Part shown: positions 33,733-43,500 of the stretch, one piece after another
Numbering within the stretch: position 1 is the stretch's first letter
Layout: each line of letters begins with the position of its first letter
Assembly: GCF_008831085.1 (NCBI RefSeq)
Contig: NZ_WBJY01000001.1
Coordinates: 682,001-746,000, forward strand
Direction of reading: 5' to 3'
DNA from: Pseudoclavibacter endophyticus
Lineage (GTDB): Bacteria > Actinomycetota > Actinomycetes > Actinomycetales > Microbacteriaceae
Length of the DNA stretch: 64,000 nucleotides
Program-made: the position numbers and the translations under genes
Notes under the pieces: generated by a model
The model's input: only the letters and a program-made list of their open reading frames with translations
The model's database searches: none
What the model was told of the DNA's origin: nothing

Positions 33733-33738
33733 TAAAGT
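33733..33738 (+). promoter_or_regulatory. Candidate -10 of the phosphatase-kinase operon
   Basis: TAAAGT 38 bases before GTG 33777. A poor -35 (TTCCCG, 33711-33716) lies 16 bases upstream. Confidence 0.35.
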
Positions 33739-33776
33739 GCCACGAGTTGGCCGATATCCGTGCGGGAGAGTCATTC

Positions 33777-34655
33777 GTGAGTGCTGAGTTCTCGACATCA
33801 TTCGCGCGCGAGCATGAGCAGGTCACGGTGCACATCTCGGCCGCGAGCGATGTCGGGTCGATCAGGCAGGTCAACGAGGACAGCTACTTCGCGAATGCGC
33901 CAGTGTTCCTCGTCGCCGACGGCATGGGCGGGCACAGCTACGGCGACCGCGCGAGCCAGACGGTCGCGGCCGAGTTCAATGAGACCTACGAGGCCGGCAC
34001 CTTCGAGCCGACGACACCGCACGTCGTGCTCGAGGTCATCGACCGCTCGAACGCGGGCGTGCAGAACCTCGTGTCGGCGGCCGATGGTCCTGGCGCCGTC
34101 GCAGGCACCACCCTCGCCGGGGTCGCGCTCGTCGAAGCCGACGAGATGGGCCCGCAGGGGCTGCACTGGATGATCTTCAACATCGGCGATTCGCGGGTGT
34201 ACGGGTGGAACGGTCGTTCGCTCGTGCAGATCACGGTCGACCACTCGGCGGTGCAGGAGATGGTCTCGATGGGCCTGATCACCGCAGAAGAGGCCCTCGT
34301 GCATCCTGATCGCAACGTCATCACGCGCGCGGTCGGCTCGGAGGCCCAGGTTGAGGCCGACATTTGGCTGATGCCGACGCGGGGTCACCAGGTGTTCCTC
34401 GTCTGCTCCGACGGGCTCACGAAGGAACTCGACGACGCGCAGATCGCCGAGCTGATCCTGGCGTACGGGGCAGACCCCGAGCCCGGCCTGTCGCTCGCCG
34501 AGCATCTGGTGCAGAACGCCGTCGAACGCGGGGGCCGCGACAACATCACGGTCGTCGTCGTTGAGTCGGAGCTCGCCAATGACGATTCCGAGGCGGTCGC
34601 TCGCGCCGGCGACCGGGTGCACCTGCCGGCCGAGGAGTCCAAGGACGCGTCGTGA
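33777..34655 (+). CDS. PP2C-family Ser/Thr protein phosphatase (PstP/PrpC-like)
   Basis: A 292-residue soluble PP2C phosphatase. Metal-binding and catalytic motifs are complete: SDVGSIRQVNEDSYF, VADGMGGHSYGDRAS, AGTTLAGV, NIGDSRVYGW, FLVCSDGLTKEL and GGRDNITVVVVE. It removes phosphate from Ser/Thr, presumably reversing the kinase two genes downstream. Unlike PstP of mycobacteria it has no membrane segment. The GTG at 33777 is chosen because GGGAGAG lies upstream at 6 bases. It overlaps the next gene by GTGA. First gene of the 28-kb cluster. Confidence 0.93.
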   Translation: MSAEFSTSFAREHEQVTVHISAASDVGSIRQVNEDSYFANAPVFLVADGMGGHSYGDRASQTVAAEFNETYEAGTFEPTTPHVVLEVIDRSNAGVQNLVSAADGPGAVAGTTLAGVALVEADEMGPQGLHWMIFNIGDSRVYGWNGRSLVQITVDHSAVQEMVSMGLITAEEALVHPDRNVITRAVGSEAQVEADIWLMPTRGHQVFLVCSDGLTKELDDAQIAELILAYGADPEPGLSLAEHLVQNAVERGGRDNITVVVVESELANDDSEAVARAGDRVHLPAEESKDAS

Positions 34656-37621
34656 CGGCGAGGCGGCGTTCGCTCGGTGACGGCACGTGGCTGGTGTGGA
34701 CCATTGGCGGCGCCGAGCTCATCGTCGAGGACGACGGGAGCATCGCGGCCGCGGCGGCCGAGCGGGCCGTCGACCGCGTCGCTGCGGATGCCTCGTTCGA
34801 GTTGATCCTGGAGGCCCTTCTCGGGGTGGCGCCGCTGCCGCAGCTTCCGCGGTTCGCCGCAGTCGGCACGTCCGAAGACGATCGGGGCGAGGCCCGGGTC
34901 GTCGTGCGGGGCCCGTTGTCCGTGCTCGGGGGCGATGGAAATGCGACGGATGCCCACGGCCGTATCGACGGCGCCGATGCCGTCGTCGTCCGCGAGGGAG
35001 CACTCGCGGGCGAGCTCAGCATCGCGCTCGTGGTGGCCGGAGGCGACGTGGTGGTCGAGCCGCTGCGCGCCGCCGTCTCCGGTCGCGGCGCGCAGGGGCC
35101 GGATGCTGGACATCGAGACGACGTGGCGTCGGTCGCCGTGGCCGCCGACGCGGGGGCGGCCGCCGAGACCGACACGCGGGTGAACGGTGACGACGGCGGC
35201 ACGCGCGACGAGGCCGAACCCGACTCCGCCGAGACGGACGTGGGGGTTATTGACGAAGGTGCCGACGACAAGCCCGGCGTTAGAGACCGTGCCGACGACG
35301 GGGATGCTGACGATGCGGACGCGGATGCGGACGACGCGGGTGCGGACGAGACGGCTTCCCAGGAGGACTCCGCGGGGGACGGAGCCGCGGACGACGACCC
35401 GAGGGGGAGCGACGACAGCGATGCGGAGGCCAAGCGGAAGGCCGCGGAGGAGCAGGCCCGTGAAGCCGCGCTTGCGGCGGGCATCGATCCCGACAAGACC
35501 TACTCCGGTCGTCCGCCGGGGCTGAAATCGCCGGCACTGCAGCGCATGGAGAAGGCGCTGCAGGAGCGCGAGAAAGCGGCCGCGGAGCGGCGTGCCGCTC
35601 ACGAGAAGGCGCTGGCCGAGGCGAAGCACCGGCAGGAGGAACTGCGAAAGCAGCGCGAGGCCGAGAGCGCCGCCCGGGCAAAAGAGGCCGCCGAGAAGCT
35701 CGCCGCAACCGACAGCGCGACCTCTGAACGGTTCGCGACGCTGCTTCGCGATCGCGGCGGACCGATCGGGTCGGGCGGGCCGTTGCCCAGGGAAGAACCG
35801 CTCGACGACGACGCGCGCGCCGAACGCGAGCGTCGTCGGGCGGAGCGGCGAGCACGGGAGGCGGCGCGCGCCGAGGCGTTCGCGGCCGCCGCCGCGGGCG
35901 AGACTGCCACGCCGGATGTCCCGTCGGCGGATGTCCCCTCGGCGGACAGGGCCGCGACCGCCCCGCCGCCCGCGGCGGCCCACTCGCCCTCGCCGGCAGC
36001 CGCCCCCCGGGAACCTGCGCGCCCGGAAACGACGACCCCGTCACCGTCGGCGCTCGAAGCGTCGGCGCCGGACGCGGCAACGCCCGAAGCGGCCGCGCCC
36101 GAAGCGTCGGCGCCCGGGGGTCCAGCGGCGGGCGCCGCTCCGACGCGGCGGTCCCGCTTCTCGGCTCGCCGGGCGGCGCGCCGAGCCAAGACAGACGCCA
36201 CCCAGGCGCCGGCGACGTCGGCCTCGCCTCCCGCGGCCGGCATGCATCCTGCGCAGGCTGCCGGGCACCCGGAGCAGAGCGTCGCCCGCCCTTTCGCTGC
36301 GCCCGGCGGCGCGCCCGACCCGGCGGGCGACGCCGCGCCGAACGCGGCCCGGGCGACCGCCGCGGCCCAGGAGGCACCGGCTCCCGCGCCGCCAGTCGCC
36401 CCGCCGTATGCGGCGCCATCCCAACAGGCACCGCCGCAGCCGTACGCGCAGCCCGTCGTGCGCGCTCCCGCGAATCACTCGTATCCCGGCTACGCGGCGC
36501 AGCAGCCGCCCACGCTGCAGCCGCCCCTGGCGCAGCCGCACACCGGCGTGGCGGCACCGGGTCAGTACGTTTCCCCCTCGCAGGCCGTCGACCACGCGGC
36601 AGTGTCCGTGCTTCCGCCGAATGGCGGACACGCGCCGACACTGCACGCTGCCGGCGAGGGCGCGGCCCCGTCCGTGTTCCAGTATCGGCCTGCCACAGCC
36701 GAGACCGGCTCCGAGGCGGCAGACGAGGAGGGCGAGGACGAGCTCGTCAGCTACGACTTCCTCTTCGGTGGCACCGAGCAGATCAACGAGGTGCTGGCCG
36801 AACTCGCCGAGGCGCGCGAGGCGGCGCGCGGTGATGAGCCGGATGACGCGGGCGACGCCGCAGCAGCGGCCGGTGCGCCGGTGAATGCGGTCGAGGCGGC
36901 GGCCCGGCCGCCGCTCCACGACGCCGCCATCGTGCACACGCCCCCGGACTCGCCGCGGGTCGGATCGCCCTCTGCGCCGGCCCAGCCCGACATCGATTCC
37001 ACCGTCATCGGGGGCCAGGCCCACGAGTTGCGTCGGCAGGCGCAGACGGTCCAGCCGAATGAGGGACCGCGAACCGGCCTCCGTCCCGCGTCGGTCGCGA
37101 ACGTGCCGGACGCGCACCCGGGGGACCACGGCGGCGACACGCTGTTCGGCGGCGCGGCGCAACAGTTGCGGGCGGAGAACGCGGGTCGCCACCACCAGGC
37201 GGCATCCGCGCCGTCGCCCCAGCCGCCGGCCGCCGCGTCCCCGTCCGCCGCAGCCGCACCGCCGTTCGCCGCGCCGCCGGCTGAGGACTCCTTCGTGGTC
37301 GATTTCGGCTCGAGCGGCGAGGTCGCAGCGATCGGCCCCGTCGTGATCGGACGGGCGCCGAGCGCGACCGCCGAACGGGCGGGCGACACGTCACCTCAAC
37401 TGGTTACCATCGACGGCGTCAAAGACATATCGCGCAATCACGTCCGCATCGAGCTGTCGGGCGGCGTCACGGTCGTGACGGACCTGCACTCGCGCAATGG
37501 CACCGAAGTGGTCATGCCGGGGCGGCCTCGTCAACGGTTGCGGCCCGGCGAGCCGACGGCCGTGGTACCGGGGACCGTGATCGATCTCGGCAGCGGAATC
37601 GCGTTCACCGTGAGGAGGTAG
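34652..37621 (+). CDS. Large FHA-domain protein with disordered middle
   Basis: A 989-residue protein. A folded N-terminal region (about 1-150, starting RRSLGDGTWLVWTIGGAEL) is followed by an acidic stretch (about 165-260), a charged coiled-coil with Glu/Lys/Arg heptads (about 265-350), a very long Pro/Ala-rich region (about 410-900) and a C-terminal FHA domain (about 905-989) with the phosphothreonine-binding residues in IGRAPSA, ISRNHVRIE and HSRNGTEV. FHA domains bind phosphothreonine peptides, so it is a likely substrate or scaffold for the adjacent kinase. Translationally coupled to the phosphatase (GTGA); no membrane segment. Confidence 0.85.
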   Translation: MTARRRSLGDGTWLVWTIGGAELIVEDDGSIAAAAAERAVDRVAADASFELILEALLGVAPLPQLPRFAAVGTSEDDRGEARVVVRGPLSVLGGDGNATDAHGRIDGADAVVVREGALAGELSIALVVAGGDVVVEPLRAAVSGRGAQGPDAGHRDDVASVAVAADAGAAAETDTRVNGDDGGTRDEAEPDSAETDVGVIDEGADDKPGVRDRADDGDADDADADADDAGADETASQEDSAGDGAADDDPRGSDDSDAEAKRKAAEEQAREAALAAGIDPDKTYSGRPPGLKSPALQRMEKALQEREKAAAERRAAHEKALAEAKHRQEELRKQREAESAARAKEAAEKLAATDSATSERFATLLRDRGGPIGSGGPLPREEPLDDDARAERERRRAERRAREAARAEAFAAAAAGETATPDVPSADVPSADRAATAPPPAAAHSPSPAAAPREPARPETTTPSPSALEASAPDAATPEAAAPEASAPGGPAAGAAPTRRSRFSARRAARRAKTDATQAPATSASPPAAGMHPAQAAGHPEQSVARPFAAPGGAPDPAGDAAPNAARATAAAQEAPAPAPPVAPPYAAPSQQAPPQPYAQPVVRAPANHSYPGYAAQQPPTLQPPLAQPHTGVAAPGQYVSPSQAVDHAAVSVLPPNGGHAPTLHAAGEGAAPSVFQYRPATAETGSEAADEEGEDELVSYDFLFGGTEQINEVLAELAEAREAARGDEPDDAGDAAAAAGAPVNAVEAAARPPLHDAAIVHTPPDSPRVGSPSAPAQPDIDSTVIGGQAHELRRQAQTVQPNEGPRTGLRPASVANVPDAHPGDHGGDTLFGGAAQQLRAENAGRHHQAASAPSPQPPAAASPSAAAAPPFAAPPAEDSFVVDFGSSGEVAAIGPVVIGRAPSATAERAGDTSPQLVTIDGVKDISRNHVRIELSGGVTVVTDLHSRNGTEVVMPGRPRQRLRPGEPTAVVPGTVIDLGSGIAFTVRR

Positions 37622-37623
37622 CA

Positions 37624-39519
37624 GTGGCGAATGCCAGGCGTCCCCCCGCCGAGCCCCCGGAATTGCCCGGCTTCACCTTCGAGCGCCACCTGGGCTCCGG
37701 CGGCTTCTCCGACGTCTACCTCTACGAGCAGCATCTGCCGCGGCGCCACGTCGCCGTCAAGGTGCTCCTCGGCGGCGATGCCCTGGGTGAGAGCTCACGA
37801 AAGGCCTTCATCGGCGAGGCCAACGTGATGGCGCAGATGAGCTCGCACCCCTACATCCTCACGATCTTCCACGCCGACGTCGCGAGCGATGGCCGCCCCT
37901 TCTTCGTGATGGAGTACGCGCCGGGGCGCAGCCTTTCCTCGCGCTACCGAACCGAGCGCATCCCCATCGACGAGGTGCTGCGCACGGGCGTCAACATCGC
38001 GAGCGCCGTCGCCACCGCCCACGCGGCCGGTGTGCTGCACCGCGACATCAAGCCCGCGAACGTGCTCACGAACGCCTACGGCGCGCCCGCGCTCACCGAC
38101 TTCGGCATCTCGTCGGCGGTCAGCGACGAGCTCGCGGATGCGGCCGAGGGGATGACCTCGGGCGCCGGCGCCGGCATGTCGGTGCCGTGGTCATCGCCCG
38201 AGATGTTCGACGACAACCCGCAGCCGGACGTGCGCAGCGAGGTGTTCTCGCTCGGTGCCACGGTCTACACGCTCGTGGCGGGGCACACCCCGTTCGAGGT
38301 TCCAGGCGGAAAGAACGGCACGATCGACCTCATCCGTCGCATCGAGCGCGGCGATGTCACGCCCGTGTCACGCCGCGACGCGCCACGCGCCCTCGTGAGC
38401 GTGCTGCACAAGGCGATGTCGCGCCGCCCCGAGCACCGCTACGCGACCGCCGTCGAGTTCGCCCGCGCGCTGCAGCGCGTCGAGCTGGAGCTCGGCTACT
38501 CGGCCACGAACATCGTGGTGCCCAATCTCAACGTCGAAGCCCCGGTCCGACCAGCAGGCGACGCCGACGAGGAGTCGACGAACCTCCGCAGCGTGCCGAT
38601 CATCGACGCCCAGGGGCCCGCGGTGCCGCAGCGCGTCTCGGCGAGGGACGCCGGCGCGTTCCCGGCGACCGTGCACGCCGGCGCGCGCGCCGGTTCCGCC
38701 GAGCGCACCGAGACCCGGGGAATCCAGCGCGTCGCCGCCCAGCACGGCGACGAGACCGCCTCGCGTGGCCGGGGGCCGCAGCCGATCGACCCGGGAGGGC
38801 GGAAAGCGGCCGGGGTCGGGGCCGGCGACCGCGCCGCGGCCGTTGGCACGACGGGTGGCGCCACGATGGCCTCGCGGGTGATGACCGACTTCGAGGAGCC
38901 GAGCCTGCCCCCGCTCGGCGGTGAGCAGCGCTCGGCGTTCGCGCCCGTTTTCGAGCGGCAGCGCAGCGACCGGATCGAGGTGCCGGATGACACGGGCGAC
39001 GTTCCCGTCCAGCGCGCGGCCGACGGTGTGGCACAGAGCCCCGCGCCCAAGCGCGACCGCGCGCGGGGCGAGCAGCACGACCCGTATGCGGAGGCCAAGA
39101 AGCCGAAGAACCACAACCTGCTCATCGGCATCCTCGCCGGCGTGGTGGTCCTCCTCCTCGTCGCCCTCTCGATCGTCGGGTGGGTGCTGTTTCCCCGCGG
39201 CGACGCTGAGGCGGGAGGAGACGGCGGATCGGCGGCACAGCCGGTCCTGCCGGGCGACTACCCGGCGAAACCGCAGGGCGGCAACGTCGTGCGATCGGAC
39301 AACGGCATGATCACGTTCTCGTGGACGAACCCGGACCCGCAAGACGGCGACGTGTTCTTCTGGCGCATCAGCGGGAGCGACCAGCCGGGACAGACGACCA
39401 CGGAACCCGAGGCGACCATCGGGCCCTACCCGTACGAGGCGAACGTGTGCATCGAGGTCGAGACGCGCCGGGCCGGCCTCGTCAGCCCCGAGAAACTTCA
39501 GACCTGCTGGCCGCAGTAG
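37624..39519 (+). CDS. Transmembrane Ser/Thr protein kinase (PknB/Pkb2-like)
   Basis: A 631-residue receptor-type kinase. The catalytic domain (about 17-285) is complete: glycine loop GSGGFSDV (24-31), K46, HRDIKPANVL with D141, DFG at 159-161 and the APE-like SSPEMF. A hydrophilic, probably disordered juxtamembrane part (about 300-495) leads to one membrane helix (about 499-523) and an outside domain of about 105 residues with fibronectin-like strands and two Cys (EANVCIEVET, LQTCWPQ). It has no PASTA repeats, so it does not sense muropeptides in the PknB way. Starts 2 bases after the FHA gene. Confidence 0.92.
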   Translation: MANARRPPAEPPELPGFTFERHLGSGGFSDVYLYEQHLPRRHVAVKVLLGGDALGESSRKAFIGEANVMAQMSSHPYILTIFHADVASDGRPFFVMEYAPGRSLSSRYRTERIPIDEVLRTGVNIASAVATAHAAGVLHRDIKPANVLTNAYGAPALTDFGISSAVSDELADAAEGMTSGAGAGMSVPWSSPEMFDDNPQPDVRSEVFSLGATVYTLVAGHTPFEVPGGKNGTIDLIRRIERGDVTPVSRRDAPRALVSVLHKAMSRRPEHRYATAVEFARALQRVELELGYSATNIVVPNLNVEAPVRPAGDADEESTNLRSVPIIDAQGPAVPQRVSARDAGAFPATVHAGARAGSAERTETRGIQRVAAQHGDETASRGRGPQPIDPGGRKAAGVGAGDRAAAVGTTGGATMASRVMTDFEEPSLPPLGGEQRSAFAPVFERQRSDRIEVPDDTGDVPVQRAADGVAQSPAPKRDRARGEQHDPYAEAKKPKNHNLLIGILAGVVVLLLVALSIVGWVLFPRGDAEAGGDGGSAAQPVLPGDYPAKPQGGNVVRSDNGMITFSWTNPDPQDGDVFFWRISGSDQPGQTTTEPEATIGPYPYEANVCIEVETRRAGLVSPEKLQTCWPQ

Positions 39520-39559
39520 CGCCGGCCGAGCCGCCCCCGACCTCGAAGGACCCCCGAGC

Positions 39560-40468
39560 ATGAACGAAGAGGCCGCACCGCTCGCGTTCGAGCCTGTCGT
39601 CGACGCCCCGCCGGCCGTGGATGCCGCACCTGGCACGGTGGATGCAATGGACGAGGTCGACGGCGAAGCGGGCACTGTGGGCGCCGAGGGCGCCGGCGTC
39701 GCGGACGCCCCCATCGAGGTCGAGTTCGTCGGCGAGCTCTACGAGATCGAGCCGGGCGACGACTTCACGATCGGGCGCGACGCCGATCTCATCATCGACG
39801 AGAACCCCTACCTCCACCGCAAGTTCCTGCTGCTGCGGTTCGAGTTCGGCATGTGGTGGCTCATGAACGTCGGTTCGGTGCTGTCCGCCACCGTGACCGA
39901 CGAGTCGGGGCAGGTCCAGTCGTGGCTCGCACCGGGCGCGAAGCTGCCGATCGTCTTCCAGAACCTCAACGTGATGTTCAGCGCCGGGTCGACGACCTAC
40001 GACTTCACGATCCACGCCAAGACCGACTACTTCAATACCTCGCACGTCAACACGAGCCCCGACGGCAACACGACGCGCGACGCAGTGCATCTGACGACCA
40101 GCCAGCGGCAGCTGATCGTGGCGCTGTGCGAGGACGTGCTTCGGCAGGCCGTGCCCGGCCGCGGCGAGATTCCCGCGTCGAACGACGCCGCCGAGCGCCT
40201 CGGCTGGAGCATGACCACGTTCAACCGCAAGCTCGACAACGTGTGCGAGAAGCTCGACAAGATGGGCGTCACGGGCCTGCGCGGGGGCCGCGGCAAGCTC
40301 GCCACCAACCGGCGCGCCCGCCTCGTCGAGTACGCGATCTCGACGAGGCTCGTCTCGGCGGATGATCTCGTGTTGCTCGACGATGTCGATGCCGAGCGGA
40401 CGAAGCAGCGGGCGGCGGCCCCGGCGGCCCCGGCGGCCGATCGCGCCCCGTCGCGCGGCGGCGCCTGA
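39560..40468 (+). CDS. FHA-like domain protein with winged-helix-like C-terminus
   Basis: A 302-residue soluble protein. After an acidic N-terminus, a divergent FHA-like domain (about 50-150: VEFVGELYEIEPGDDFTIGRDADLIIDENPYLHRKFLLLRF) is followed by a helical DNA-binding-like region (about 175-265: TTSQRQLIVALCEDVLRQ ... ASNDAAERLGWSMTTFNRKLDNVCEKLDKMGVTGLRGG), whose ERLGWSMTTFNRKLDNV part looks like a helix-turn-helix. The pairing suggests a phosphorylation-responsive transcription factor. It follows the kinase by 40 bases in the same operon. Targets are unknown; the palindrome before the WXG100 genes is a candidate. Confidence 0.78.
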   Translation: MNEEAAPLAFEPVVDAPPAVDAAPGTVDAMDEVDGEAGTVGAEGAGVADAPIEVEFVGELYEIEPGDDFTIGRDADLIIDENPYLHRKFLLLRFEFGMWWLMNVGSVLSATVTDESGQVQSWLAPGAKLPIVFQNLNVMFSAGSTTYDFTIHAKTDYFNTSHVNTSPDGNTTRDAVHLTTSQRQLIVALCEDVLRQAVPGRGEIPASNDAAERLGWSMTTFNRKLDNVCEKLDKMGVTGLRGGRGKLATNRRARLVEYAISTRLVSADDLVLLDDVDAERTKQRAAAPAAPAADRAPSRGGA

Positions 40469-40518
40469 CCGGCCCGGGGGCGGACGGGCCGAGTCGCACG
40501 GGCGTCACGCGCGCGCCT

Positions 40519-40524
40519 TAGACT
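40519..40524 (+). promoter_or_regulatory. Candidate internal promoter before the first Ig-like gene
   Basis: TAGACT, 25 bases before GTG 40550, with a strong ribosome site GGAGGGGG (40538-40545) 4 bases before the start. Confidence 0.4.
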
Positions 40525-40549
40525 GACCGCCGCGTTCGGAGGGGGACTC

Positions 40550-43500
40550 GTGGCGAAGCGTGATGGGCGGCGGTGGCGCTGGTGGCAGTGGGTGCTCAGC
40601 GTCGTGCTCGCCGTCGCGATCGCCGTGCCCGTCGTTGCCGCGGTCATGCACCGCGGCTACGCCGGAACCGATGTCGTGACGAGCGGCCGCGACGTGTGGG
40701 TCGTCAATCACGACCAGCGTCTCGCGGGCCGTCTCGACACGCAGATCCAGGAGCTGACCGGCTCGTTCGGCGCTGCGACCGACGACTTCGAGGTGCTGCA
40801 GGACGGTGACGAGGTGTTCGTGCACGACGGTGCGCTCGGCACGCTTTCGCGCCTCGACCCCGCGACGGGCGTCGCCACCGAGACGGTCTCGGTGCCGGGC
40901 GGCAGCGACGTCGAGATCAGGGCGGGGATGCTCGCCGTGCTCGAGCGCGCGACGGGCAGCGTGTGGGTCGCGAGCACGCGCGGGCCGCTCGACTTCGACC
41001 CCCGCACGTCGCAGCCGGTGCTCGAACTCGGCCCCTCCGCGCAGCTCGTGGTCACGGTGCGCGGCGAGGTCGTCGCCGCGGCCGTCGGCGATCAGTCGAT
41101 CTACCGCGTCTCCGGAACCCGGACGTTCCCGCAGCGCGTGCCCCTCGGACTCGAGCTCACGGACTTCGAGATCACTGCGGTCGGCGACGAGGTGGTCCTC
41201 TTCGACGTGAACCGTCAGGAGCTGTACTTCGACAACGGGCGCGTGCTGCCGCTCGCGGAAAGCGCCCTGCACGTGCAGGAGGTCTCCGAGGCGGGCGACG
41301 TCGTCGCGCTCGCGACGCCGACCGGGCTCTCCCTCATCCCGTTCGAGGCCGACGGCCGCCCCGACTCGATCGGCGCGGGCGGCGGAGCCCAGGACGCCTC
41401 GAACGACCCGGATGCCGTGGCGCGGCCCGTCGTCTTCAATGGCTGCCATTTCGGCGCCTGGGGCGCGCTCGCGGTCGTCGTCGGCGGCTGCCCCGGCCAG
41501 GCCGACCTCGAGGTCGAGATCGTCGATCCGCTCGAGGGTGGCACGCTCGAATTCCGTGTCGGCGGCGGCGAGCTCGCCCTCAACAACACGCGCACGGGCG
41601 TCACGTACCTGCCGATGCACGACATGCGCGCGGTCGACAACTGGGACGAGGTGCTGCCGGAGGACCGGCGCCCCGAGGACCAGCTCGCCGAACCCGAGAT
41701 CGACGTGCCGCTGAGCGAGACCCTCGACGGGCGCACGGACGTCAACCGGCCCCCCGTGCTCGAGGACGATCTCGCGGGTGTCCGGCCCGGGTCGACCGTG
41801 GTGATCCCCGTGCTCGCCAATGACACCGACCCGGACGGCGATGTGCTGCGCATCACCGGTGTCGAGCCGGTCGGCGCGCCCGTAGGGACGGCCGCCGGCA
41901 AGGTCGACCTCATCGACGATGGCCGCGCGCTCCGCTTCACGGCCGACGAGGGGGTGAGCGGGTCTCTCGCCTTCGCCTATCACGTGAGCGACGGACGTTC
42001 CGGCGGCACCGCCGACGCGATCGTGCGCATCCGCATCGTCGACGACGGCTCGAACTCGGCGCCGCAGCAACTCGCGCCGGCACGCCTGCGACTCGAGCAG
42101 GGGAAGACCGGCAGTCTCGACGTGCTCGAGGGCTGGGTCGACGCCGAGGGCGACCCCGTGCACCTCGTGGCGGCGAGCGGAGACGACGACCTCGACGTGC
42201 GCTTCACCCCCGACGGCGAGGTCACGGTGGCCGCGGGAGCCGAGCCCGGCCACTCCACGGTGAACCTCGTCGCATCGGACGGCGCCGACCAGTCGTCGGG
42301 GGTGCTCGAGCTCGAGATCGCGGCGCCCGGCACCCTGAATCCCGACACCGCCGCCAACTTCGCGACCGGGACGACGGATGCCCCGGTGACGGTCGAGGTG
42401 ACGGCCAACGACGTCGGGGTCGGGGGCGATCCGCCCGTGCTCGTCGACGCCGTCGAGACGCAGGGGCGCCCCGGTATCTCGTTCGATGAGGAGCGCGGCA
42501 CCGTCACCCTCGACGCGCCCCTCGCGGGCGTCTACTCGGTCGTCTACACCGTGCAGGTGGGGGAGCGCACCGCCAAGGGCATCCTCCGGGTGGATATCGC
42601 CGACGCGAGCACCCTCGGGACGCTCGCGCCGATCGCCGTGCCCGACGCCGTGCACCTGCAGGGCATGCAGCCGGGCACGGTCGACCTGCTGAACAATGAC
42701 AGCGGCGACCCCTCGCGGGTGCTGGCCGTCATCGGCCTCGACGACACGGTCGAGGCCCGGGCGGCCGGTCTGCAGGTTGAGCTCATCGACCATGCGATCC
42801 TGCGCGTCACGCCGACCCGTGCGCTCTCCGGGCCGATTGAGCTGTCGTACGTGCTGTCCGACGGCCAAGCGACCGATGTCGGCACGATCGTCGTGACGCC
42901 GGGCTCGGCAATCGAGCAGCCGCGCCCTCCCGTGACGGAGCCTGACGCCGTCACGGTGCGAGCTGGGGACATCGCGGTGGTGGCGCCCCTCGCCAATGAC
43001 ACGCATCCTGATCGACTTGACCTGCGACTCGACGACGATCTGACCGGCACGACCGCGTCGTCGGACGACGGCACGGCAACAGGTGACGAGACGGCCGACG
43101 GGGAGATGACGTTCGGCGATGGCATCGCCCACGTCGACGGCGACGTCGTGCGACTCCAGGCGCCGACCGAACCGGGCACCTACACGCTCGGCTACCGCGT
43201 CATCGATCCGCTCGGCGGCAGCGCGACCGACGAGATCACGGTGACCGTCACCGAGGTCGACGCGGCCTCGAACCGGCCGCCCGAGCCCGTTGGCGCCGAC
43301 GTGCGCGCGTCGCAGGGAACGCCGGTGCGGATCGACGTGCCGCTTGCCGGCGCCGATCCAGACGGCGACTTCGTCACGGTCACCGGCATCCCGGAATCGA
43401 GCGATCTCGGGGTGATCGTCGAGGTCGACGCGACGGGATTCACCTTCGTGCCCCATGCTGACGCGCACGGCACCGAGACGCTGCCGATCACCGTCAGCGA

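Noticed and set aside
35900..36700. Pro/Ala-rich low-complexity DNA in the large FHA gene as possible repeat array or CRISPR-like element
   Set aside because: Codons are in frame and vary at third positions, with no constant repeat unit or spacer structure; it is a disordered protein region.
40505..43468. A 987-codon open frame on the minus strand opposite the first giant Ig-like gene (similarly 44714-47572 minus, 952 codons)
   Set aside because: Composition is Arg/Asp/Val/His-rich without any domain, and it mirrors the codon pattern of the plus-strand gene. Such long antisense frames are a normal effect of very high GC at third codon positions.
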